This document shows, piece after piece, positions 13,501-22,330 of a stretch of 64,000 bases of DNA. Position 1 is the stretch's first letter. The number at the start of each line of letters is the position of its first letter. Position numbers and translations under genes: made by a program. The stretch is from Lepidodermella squamata (lineage: Eukaryota > Gastrotricha): assembly GCA_047495785.1 (NCBI GenBank), contig JBLDXI010000013.1, positions 1,488,001 through 1,552,000 on the forward strand, read 5' to 3'. Below the pieces are notes generated by a model. That model saw nothing but the letters and a program-made list of their open reading frames with translations, did no database searches and had not been told where the DNA came from.

Positions 13501-15312
13501 CGAAGGAAGATGCTAAGAAGATTCATGATGACGTAGTCGTAAAGAAAATAGAAAAAAGCGAGGAGGTTTTCGAGACGCTTTTCTCCAGTCGAGGGAAAGG
13601 TCACATGCGAGCAGTGTTTCAGCTTTACGAGCATTTCTATAAGAAAACAATAGAAGAGGTAATCAAGGACGCTTACTCCAGCGATACCGAACGGGGTCTT
13701 CTGCTCATCGTGGCTGCGGTCAGAAATGAAAGTGCCTACAACGCCCGGTTGTTGCACACTTCACATGATGACGAAATTATTAGAATCGTTCTATCCCGGT
13801 GTGAAATCGATCTGGAGGAAGTCAAGAAAGACTATGAGCGACTCTACAATCGATCTTTGACGGAAAACGTGCAAGCTAGGATCGAGGAGCAGGCTGCTAG
13901 AAATTTCATTCTAGAACTTGTTGAGCCCACAGAAGGCGATATGAAAACTATTCGAGCTTCGGTTTCATCTGCGAAGAAATCTATCAGCCGAGAAAACACC
14001 CGACCAGTCAGCGTGAAGACTACCCATACAGCGATTGTGAAACAGCGACTTTATGAAGTCAGGCAAAAACATGTTGGAAAAGTGGAAGTACAATTTGCGC
14101 AATTAAAGATAACACTCAATCCTAATACATTATTTTATTAGCTTCGACATAGCCCGCCAAACATTCCAACTTTGGTCCCGGCTGCTGACTTCGATGCTGA
14201 TGCTGACTGCGAAAAGCTTCACGATGCTTTGCAAAAAACCGATATTGACGAAAATGATGTTATCGAAGTCCTGGCAAAACGATCGTGGAAACAACGGAAA
14301 GAGATCGAAGACCTTTACAAGAAGAAGTATGGTCAAAATCTCGAGCAAGCATTTTCGTCTTCCGAGGCCAACTTCAGCCAGCTCATCCTGGATTTACTTA
14401 AGCTTCCCGCTGAACTCGATGCGGCCGAGCTAAAGAAGTCATTTGACGAGGATGATGGCGAAGCTTTTGATAAAGCTGACCTCTATGATAACCTCTCGGA
14501 AATCCTATGCCCAGATACTGCAGAGGAATTGAAAGATCTGAAGCTTTACTACAAGAAGAGTGAGAAATGTTGCTAACTAGAAATATTCATTTTCTAGCTA
14601 CTTTTATTTGCAGCGTATTCCGTGGATCTAGAGAAGATGATAACGCAAAAAGTTACCAACAAGTTTCTTCGACTGTTTTTCCTCGCGATCCTGAACCGGC
14701 CCTCTTTCGTCAAGGAGAAACAATCCGACATACTTTCAAAGGCTAAAAAAGATGCGGAGAGACTAGTGAAAGCTGTCAATGGGAAGACATCAGAGGACGC
14801 TTTTCATTCGCTGATCATTGAAATTTTCACTAAACGATCACCATTGTTCTTACGGGCCGTTTTCGATCACTATGACGTTGATCCTAAATCCCTGACAATT
14901 GAAACTATTGAGGATGCTATATCAGCAAAGTTCAAGGAGGATGAAACAGCTTGTCATAGTTTGCTGGACTTTGGTAAACGAATTTTGAACAATATTTTTC
15001 TGTCTATGACCTGATTTTCTTACAGTTGAGATGACGAGGAGCTTGCACGCGTATTTTGCGTACCGGATGGAGCACACAATCTCAAGCTCGCACTACAACT
15101 GGTTTTCACGTGTCATCGTATCGCGGTGTGAGATCGATCTTGGCAATATAAAGGAAGAGTACATCCGGATCTTCGAGCGGACACTTGCCGATGACATAGA
15201 GGAAAAAACTAGCATCGATTATCGCAACGCTCTTCTCGCCCTTGTTAACGGCAATCAAGACGACGTTGTAGTAGAAAACGATGAGGAAGAAGAACACCAT
15301 GAATCCACTTGA
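7538..15312 (+). CDS. Doublecortin-PLAT-beta-trefoil-triple annexin fusion protein
   Basis: Seventeen exons keep frame to ~2311 residues: 7538-7969, 8020-8283, 8333-9008, 9062-9225, 9279-9994, 10042-10097, 10157-10358, 10412-10908, 10964-11356, 11411-11995, 12050-12400, 12454-13046, 13087-13412, 13472-14087, 14142-14559, 14614-14973, 15026-15312. Order: doublecortin domains (~10-100, ~165-265; microtubule-binding fold), Arg/Ser-rich linker, two PLAT/LH2 domains (~458-575, ~580-700), a cysteine-rich probable beta-trefoil (~735-1000), a Pro/Lys linker (~1005-1195), then three four-repeat annexin cores (~1198-1525, 1585-1903, 1967-2293), each opening with T-L-[IVL]-P-[AE]-[AK]. The annexin GxGT calcium loops are not conserved. 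Doublecortin plus PLAT suggests a ciliary or microtubule-membrane scaffold (inference). The exon 6 donor at 10098 is weak (gtggca) but is the one that preserves frame. Two adjacent genes is less likely because the linker exons splice in phase. Confidence 0.85.
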
Positions 15313-15393
15313 TGCATTTATAATAATCTTAAAAATTGTAGACAAAAATTTACACTATGATATGTTTTTGATCGATATTGTTACTATGTCTGA

Positions 15394-15443
15394 AATAAAA
15401 TTGCTGAAAAATTCGCAATCGACCTCAAAATTCAGCTATTTAC
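15394..15443 (+). promoter_or_regulatory. Poly(A) signal and possible trans-splice acceptor between two genes
   Basis: AATAAA sits at 15394-15399, about 80 nt after the stop of the doublecortin-annexin gene. An acceptor-like ctcaaaattcag ends at about 15435, only 8 nt before the NAD kinase ATG, with no donor upstream for it. This arrangement is typical of a downstream operon gene receiving a spliced leader. That reading is inference. Confidence 0.4.
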
Positions 15444-16757
15444 ATGGCTAATACCGTATTTATTGTAATTAAAAAGATCCGCGATGGTGCGATTAGGAAA
15501 CAGGCTGCTGAAATGTTGGTCAATGCAGTTGTTGAATTGACACGCTGGCTAGTAGAGGTAAGTTGAGCTAATCCTATATCACCTTGACTTCACTTTCTCT
15601 CAGGAGAAAAAATGCAATGTAATCATGGAAAAATGGCTCTATCAAGTAGTCACTGGAGGAGCAGCTGCTTTCAGTGCGAAAACAGTGGATCGAGTGGTGC
15701 CTTACCCGGGTGATAAAGATGGCTTCGCTGCTACTTTGCTAAGATCCCTAACCGATATCGTTGTTTGCATCGGAAACGATGATGCACTCATCTATGCAAA
15801 TTATCTGTTTCAAGAAAAACCAGCTCCACTTGTTTTGCCATTTCATGAGGGCTCTCTAGGTTTCTCGATGATATTGAGTTTGGACGATATCAGGCCGCGA
15901 ATCGTAGCTGCTTCCCTTGGAAGGCTGAAAACAACGGAAAGGACTCGCCTAAAATGCACTCTAATGTCATTTAGCAGAGCTAAATTTACAGCTGAGGAAG
16001 TCGAGGTGATGACTAAAGATGGATTAACCTCGAAGAATAAGAGTGCAGCAACCCCTGATAGTCATTACAACAAACAATTCTCAGTTGAATCACGAGAATT
16101 GCCTGCAAACTTAAAACGCCATCAAGAGGTAAGGGAATGGTCCTACAACGTCCTTAGTGAGGTGATCATCAGGCGCGGCCGCTCGCCCTACTTGGTCGAC
16201 TTGGAAGTTTTCGTGAATGATCAGTTTCTAACATTTGTCAAGGTAAAATTGGTTGTATTTGTTGAACCTTAGATTAAATGTTATCACCAGGCTGAAGGCT
16301 TGTTAATTTCTACTCCGACGGGTTCTACGGCTTACAATGCTACTTGCGGTGGTAGCATGGTCCATCCTTTATCCAAGGTCATTCTAGTAACACCAATACG
16401 TCCTTCTTCATCTTCACTCAAGCCGATAATATTACCTCAAGGTATTATTCGAAAAATGTCCCGATCTCTTATAAAAACGTGTTAATTTTAGATTCAACGA
16501 TTCTCATAAGATCTACACCATCCAGGAACGCTTCAGAAGTCGTTGATGCGCACATCAGTTTCGACGGGCGTCACAAGTTTTTGTTTGAGGCTGGCGATCA
16601 GCTGAAAGTCTCGAGGGCTGAACGGTCTATAATTACAGCCAATTGCAACCAGGCTCATGAAAATTCCAAAAATATAGCCGATTGGGCAACATCACTTGCT
16701 CACAGTCTTCACTGGACAGAGTCGGATGTTGATCTTAGTTCGTTTTTCAAAAAATAA
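15444..16757 (+). CDS. NADK: NAD kinase-like protein with an altered GGDG motif
   Basis: NAD kinases phosphorylate NAD+ to NADP+. Four exons (15444-15557, 15604-16242, 16291-16441, 16492-16757) give ~389 residues, close to animal cytosolic NADK without its N-terminal extension. Family landmarks: IVIKKIRD at the start, HEGSLGF, LSEVIIRRG, STPTGSTAYNA, VTPIRP, and ISFDGR near the end. The nucleotide-binding GGDGTLL motif reads GNDDALI: the catalytic aspartate position is kept, but the second and fourth positions (both glycine in the family) are N and D, and the Thr is Ala. It may be a weak enzyme or a pseudokinase. The gene starts 131 bp after the preceding stop. AATAAA at 16759-16764 overlaps the region just after the stop. 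Confidence 0.88.
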
Positions 16758-17025
16758 TAATAAACTGCCTGGTATATTAATACGAGCCTTCAACTTTATT
16801 TTACTTCGGTGATCGTTTAATTAATTAATTATGAGAAAAGTATAATGAGTAACCAGCGAGCATGATTTCCCCCACCGACATGGAGACATAAAAAGACAAA
16901 ATTAAGGACGATTTTTGCGGTTTTGCGTGATTTTCGAACTTTCAATGGTCGTCGTAAATAGCACGGTCTGTTTCTTCCTCAGCGCTGATCAACAAATCGA
17001 TGCCTCTCCGGCGCAGGCAGACTAG

Positions 17026-18109
17026 TCAGGTCGATTTTTTCATACCAGACTGCTCCCAGCGGCACTCGCTCGCCACCTGGTAGCAGGCATGCACCATTTT
17101 CATGTCGTAGGGCGTTACAGGGTGGACAAGAATCTGCGGCGTTTTCATCGTCGCCATTTTACACAGCGTTTCAATGTCGTGGCGAATATTCCTATTATCG
17201 CGCTCGTCCAGAATCAACTTGACCTGATCTTGCGGCATTGGTACTACGTCGACCGAACCTGAAATTGCTAAATGAACCGAAACGTAGACCTCTTCAAGCG
17301 GGAAAGGCTGCATAGCTGTTGCCCCGCAACGAAGCTTAGAATGCGTAGATCCCGAGAACATGTAACCGGCTCGGAAGCAGTGTTGAGGGTAAGCCTCGTA
17401 TTTGAACAGATCTTTCGAAACGTAGAACTTGGAGTTTTGATCTCGAACGACCTTGACCCCGTCAACAACAGGGCAAAACAGGAAGTGGCGCTTATCAGAC
17501 CCGCGTTCTTTTTCAGTCTGCTTGAACGCTTCAATAGCTGCTTGAACCTGCAAAATTTTAGTTGAAAAATCGGGTATATATGGCGAAAAATATTACGTTA
17601 GCGTAAACATCGTCATTTGTCTTCAGGATGAAGAGTCGAGCTTGAGACGGTCTGCCGAAGAAGCCGAGCGAATGCTGTTGATAGATCCATTCCAGCATGA
17701 GACTGGCCTTATCAGCCCGGAAGCGGTAGTCTTCATCGCCCTGGAAAACCAGCAAATCCCAATGATTTCTTTGCTCGACGTGCAACATATGGGCATAAGT
17801 TCCGTTATCGCGATCTGACTCGCAGCGGTCAACGCCGGTTACGATGAAAAACGGCCCGAAAGCGTTGGCTTTTTTCATCAACTCAGGCCTGCCCCACGTT
17901 TCGCGGATAGCCTGGCGAAGTTCGAAGTTGCGAAGCTGCGAGAAAACGACTACAACCGTTGTAATTTTCGGATCTCGCCTTGTTGGAGCTGCAGTGGCTT
18001 CGGTGACGTCGGAAGAATTGGTAACCTGCGCCGGAACAACCGTTGTTGTCTCGGTTTGGGCAGAGGCGATAGAAATCAGCGCTACGACGAGGAAGAACGG
18101 CTTCAACAT
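17026..18109 (-). CDS. GT31-family beta-1,3-glycosyltransferase, secreted-type N-terminus
   Basis: Likely adds galactose or GlcNAc in beta-1,3 linkage to glycans in the Golgi. Two exons (18109-17597 and 17547-17026, 49-nt intron) give ~344 residues. Family motifs: LRQAIRETWG (the RxxxRxTW motif), a KTNDDVYAN segment at the DxD site, a YPQHCFRAGYMFS stretch matching the YPxYCxGxGYxxS block, and EEVYVS matching the E[DE]VxxG motif. Instead of a type II membrane anchor it starts with a cleavable-looking signal peptide ending near SAQ, followed by a Thr-rich stalk with N-glycosylation sites. The metal-binding triplet is NDD rather than DDD, so metal use could be altered. It runs opposite to NADK and converges on it. 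Confidence 0.85.
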
Positions 18110-19272
18110 TGCTATAGTGTGCTATTTACTCCTTAAAAACCCAATCGCATTTTGTGGTGAACAACGCCCCGTTTTCGCCGCCTTAAAAAGTGTTTCTTGA
18201 CATTTTTACGACTCGTCGTTTATTTTTCGAAGATTACACGCAAAAATTTATCATCGGCGGGCTTTTTATCCATGCCGTCGTTCGAAACATCTGCGCAATT
18301 ACCTGGTCGGTTTTTCGTGTGTTTTTTTACGTCTACCATTCGGTGAATTGTATGTTTGTTGGTGTTGGGAACTAAAAAATTAAGATTGATGGGAATATGG
18401 ATATATGATGCAATATAATAACCATATAAAACTTGTGCATTTTTATGGCGGGGCTACTACCCGGCCGATGTAGTGTAATGAAGCAGGCGCGAAAAAACCT
18501 TGCAGTTTTATACCGCAAGCAACGCGCCTTTTGTTTGTTATCAGAGGCAGAAGCGCGCTCTTCAACTGGCAGGCGCGGTTATTTCCCGCCGTTGCCCTGC
18601 GTGAATAGGCGTTTTTGTTTATCGTAAAACGATAACAAATCGTCATCACCCGCGTAGGATTATGAAGCTAAAAAGGCATAAATAATATAGCCATTTAGCC
18701 AATGAGTAAAAAATACTGTCTATTCGGAGATATATTCAGACATTTTTCTCATGCTAGAAAATAACCGCTTAAAAAACGTGCTTTCCTATACGCGATCATC
18801 ATGACTTTAAAATACGTAAGTTATTCTTTCCATTTTTTTACCCATAATTTTATGCTGGGCGATGGTTGTCTCTTGCTTTTGCGCGATAAGCTCTGTGCTG
18901 GCATAAATTCGATAACTTACCGGCCCGTTAGCGATAAAATCACTGCGCGAAAATGACCCTCGTGGGGCGCGCGGCGACTCGCAACCATCCACTTAACGAC
19001 CAAAAAAACAAAAACCTCCAGAATAATTATTCCAATATCACTAAAAACACGCCGATTTATTCTATAAATTATTGCTTACACGATAAAAATGTTTTCCGCG
19101 TTAAAATTGAGGGCATTTCACTTGCAATCTGTGATGCGTTAAATTCATATTAATTTTTCGCAAGTTGTTTGGTTGCACTTGCGGTGCTAGAAAAACTGTT
19201 CTTTCCTCATATATAGCCACGCGGTTTTTTTATCAAGTGATCTGTTGATAATTGTTTTGCTATTATTCAATT
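18110..19272. other. Intergenic between two divergent genes
   Basis: About 1.16 kb between the GT31 start (minus) and the next plus-strand start at 19273, so it should hold both promoters. It is AT-rich with a GC-richer patch near 18450-18610. No convincing reading frame or RNA gene is seen. Confidence 0.4.
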
Positions 19273-20262
19273 ATGACTGCTATATTAACTGCTAAAACGC
19301 CGAATGCAAGGAAGCAGCAGTACTCATCGAATATTAGCACGCGGAAAGTAGGCGACGATGACAGCAGCGACGACCACGCCAGCACAGGAGGGCCGCTTGA
19401 TATAGCCAGTCAAAAACAAAAGCGCCTGATGTTATTATCGCCGACGACGATGCGCCATCAGCAGCCGGCGCCGACGTCGAGCGTCAACGCGCTCAGTATT
19501 AATAAAAAGACGGGTGCTGTCAATAAATACAGCACAGCAAAAAATATTAGTAATAGTGGTGCCATCGCTAGTATAAATAATAACACCAGCGGCCCTGGTG
19601 AGGCTAATTATAACTCGCCGGATGACTTTGCTGGCGCGCTCTACATTAATAGAAATAGGCTCACCGCCGTTCCAATAAGTAGTAGTAGCCTACAAAACGC
19701 AACCGCGAATTATTCAATCATCGATTATCGCCTCAACCGGACAATTGAAATCGACCTAGTTGGAAATTTAACAGTAAATAACTTGAAACCTATTATATTA
19801 TGCTACCGAATGGACGTAGAATTTTCCCGCGCGCGCCAGGTTTTTAACTGATCGATTTTTTTAAACTCAAATAAAAAGCGCGAGAATTCTAGTTCCTTTT
19901 GGTAGTATAAAGATATATTCGGAATTTATGACAAATTTAATTTTCGTTTTTATCTAACCAGGCTCAGCAAACATTTGCGCAAACAACATCGGTTCCGACA
20001 TCGATCAGCAGCATGGCTGGCACGGTGTCTAGTTCGGCAATAACAGCTACAACGTTATTGCTTTCGGCTACAGCGAATCGACGCGTCTCTTCGTTGTCAT
20101 TCAGTGAATCATCGGCGACTTTCATCTCGACAAATCCGGTCAATTCTTCGCTGCTAACCGCCGGTGAAAACGGCGCTATTCTAGTATCACCTTACTACAG
20201 CGACGGCAACGAAAGTGGCCTCCTGGCCCCGGATAATTCCACCTTTCTTCCAACAACGCCAG
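19273..20262 (+). CDS. Low-complexity Ser/Thr/Asn-rich protein, 5' exons, unknown function
   Basis: Two exons, 19273-19839 and 19962-20262, splice in phase (gtttt donor, taaccag acceptor) and encode ~290 residues rich in Ser, Thr, Ala and Asn. N-glycosylation sequons (NATANYS, NRT, NSS, NES) suggest an extracellular domain. Downstream, a good donor at 20263 (gtaaat) leads into a region with stops. The likely continuation is the membrane exon at 20616-21278, but I could not find a phase-compatible single splice, so a missing small exon or two separate genes are possible. No known domain is recognised. Confidence 0.5.
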
Positions 20263-20615
20263 GTAAATTACAAAAGTAGAAAAGGCAATGGTTTCAGATT
20301 TTATTATCGATCAAATGATCTATTATTGATATGGTATTATCATCTTCGTCCATGTCGCCGGTGCGATGTCGCGATAATTAACTACTACAAAGGTTTTCCC
20401 GCAAAAAAAATCAATACATACCCTTAGCGAATTATTACTGTGCCAAGAGTAGAGCTTGTAGGGAATTACAATGTAATAGAGATCGGAAGTTGCCTATTCA
20501 AATAAGCCGTCGTATATATATCTCGACGGGGCTACCATATTAATTTCATCGCAAAAATTGATACTATATATCATCTATATTCTTCCGGCATTATTTACTG
20601 GAAGGGTAGTAAAAT

Positions 20616-21278
20616 ATGAAGAAAAACAAGCACCAAAAGCTGTTTTACGCCTTTCCGCCCTTCGAAAATGTTAACGGGTCAACACGGGATGGTAACGCGT
20701 CGTCGCTAATTGGCTATGTTTATTACTCTCTAGACAAAGTGTTCATCGGCTTCGATCTGTTCGAAATCTTCTGCATCGTTTTCGTCGTCACCCTGTGGCT
20801 GTACCTCGTAAGCCAGTTCTACGCAGCTTGGCGCAAGTACGCATGCGTCCATGCCGCGCCTCGATTTCCTCGACCTCGGCGTAAGCAATTCGCAAATTTA
20901 CGAAGCAAGGTGACCGGGTTGATGCGAAGCTCATCGAGCCCTAACAAGCGGGGTTCGGGCGAGTCGAGTATGCTGTCTGCGTCAACTTCAGCATCGAGCA
21001 AGCAAACAATCGGCGAGCGATCGCTTTCCCTGCCCGGCAATATGCTCAGCGTAGTCGAAGCGAGTGATCTGCAACTGATCGATCCGAAGAGTAAGTCGCG
21101 CGGCTCGAAGTTGAGTACGAAAAAGCGGCCGAGCGTGATTCAGGACGACGAAATCGGTGAGCAGAACGAGCAACAAGTGATAGCAACTGCCAAGAGCGGT
21201 GATAACGATTTCCTACTCGTAAAACCTTCACCGCATCAATCTAGCGTTCAGATAGTTTCCACTGTTAGCGTCGTGTGA
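20616..21278 (+). CDS. Single-pass membrane protein exon, unknown function
   Basis: Open frame of 220 residues. A short N-terminal part has sequons (NGS, NAS), then a strong hydrophobic span at about residues 48-68 (EIFCIVFVVTLWLYLVSQF), followed by a basic stretch (RFPRPRRKQ) and a ~140-residue Ser/Lys-rich tail. The positive-inside rule puts the tail in the cytoplasm. It is probably the 3' exon of the gene whose first exons are at 19273-20262. The alternative is a small independent gene with the ATG at 20616. I recognise no family. Confidence 0.5.
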   Translation: MKKNKHQKLFYAFPPFENVNGSTRDGNASSLIGYVYYSLDKVFIGFDLFEIFCIVFVVTLWLYLVSQFYAAWRKYACVHAAPRFPRPRRKQFANLRSKVTGLMRSSSSPNKRGSGESSMLSASTSASSKQTIGERSLSLPGNMLSVVEASDLQLIDPKSKSRGSKLSTKKRPSVIQDDEIGEQNEQQVIATAKSGDNDFLLVKPSPHQSSVQIVSTVSVV

Positions 21279-21365
21279 AAAATTTACGATTATTATATAA
21301 TATTTCATCAAAAATTACAAAATATTTCCTCTGCTTTTCATTTTTTCATGTCAGCTTTTTCATCG

Positions 21366-21648
21366 GTTCACCGACATTTGCGCCAACTGAGCAGCGCTAA
21401 ACGACATTTGCGCACGACATTTGCGCTAACGACAACTGCGCTAAAAACTGCGCTAAAAATAAAAACGACATTTGCGCCAACGACAACTGCGCCAAAAACT
21501 GCGCCAAATGAAAATCCGACATTTGCGCTAACGTCAATTGCGCTAAAAACTGCGCTAAATTTATAAACGACATTTGCGCCAACGACATTTGCGCTAAATC
21601 TAATACTTATTCCATACCAATTTAAAAATTAACCAATTTATTTATTAC
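21366..21648 (+). repeat. Left inverted arm of the foldback element
   Basis: Contains repeated cgacatttgcgc(c/t)aa and cgacaactgcgc units. Its inner part matches the reverse complement of the right arm through the single-copy stretch ending in tttattac. Confidence 0.88.
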
Positions 21649-22046
21649 CCTAATATTTACCGTATCACCCGAATTAAGCGAAAGTCTCATAATTCAATTC
21701 TGGCAGCCTCATGAAAGAGACAGCGGTTTCGAAAATTCAAAAAACTGTTTATTTCGGGTAATTTGGTAGTCAGTGCCGGTTCATTTCTCCAGATAATGAC
21801 CACCGTCAAATTTTGACCGGCCTCCAGCGGTCGTTTGAAGTTAAGGGCCCCCTCCCCTGAGGTGCTTTAATCTGAGGTGCCAGTATTTTCATCGGGCCCC
21901 TATAGGCAACCGCCTCCTTTGCCTGCGAATGGATGGCAGTATGATAGCTGGAAACCAAGCACACCAAGCATCAAGCACAAGCCATCAGTGTAACCTTACA
22001 GGCGTCTCAAATAATATTATTGAATTGCAAATTATTTTTTATGGCA

Positions 22047-22330
22047 GTAATAAATAAATTGGTTAATTTTTAAATTGGTATGGAATAAGTAATAAATTTA
22101 GCGCAGTTGTCGTTGGCGCAAATGTCGTTTATAAATTTAGCGCAGTTTTTAGCGCAATTGACGTTAGCGCAAATGTCGGATTTTCTTTTGGCGCAGTTTT
22201 TGGCGCAGTTGTCGTTGGCGCAAATGTCGTTTTTATTTCTAGCGCAGTTTTTAGCGCAGTTGTCGTTAGCGCAAATGTCGTCGCGCAAATGACGTGGCGC
22301 AAATGTCGTTGGCGCAAATGACGCCATACG
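22047..22330 (-). repeat. Right inverted arm of the foldback element
   Basis: Reverse-complement copy of the left arm, with gcgcaaatgtcg and gcgcagttgtcg units. The outer end is ggcgcaaatgacgcc. Confidence 0.88.

Larger units (their letters stand above)
21366..22330. mobile_element. Foldback (long inverted repeat) DNA transposon, non-autonomous
   Basis: Two arms of ~280 bp in opposite orientation (21366-21648 and 22047-22330) flank a ~400-bp core. In the arms, ACATTTGCGC and ACAACTGCGC units alternate many times. The inner ~235 bp of the arms are nearly identical when one is reverse-complemented. The 9-bp TTTTCATCG lies immediately outside both ends (21357-21365 and 22331-22339), as expected for a target-site duplication. 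No transposase is encoded. The 9-bp duplication and repeat-laden arms resemble Mutator-like or Foldback elements (family knowledge); the exact superfamily is inference. Confidence 0.85.

Noticed and set aside
21372-22320. CRISPR array suggested by regular GCGC-containing repeats
   Set aside because: Repeat spacing is irregular, there are no unique spacers, the arms are inverted copies, and the genome is eukaryotic.
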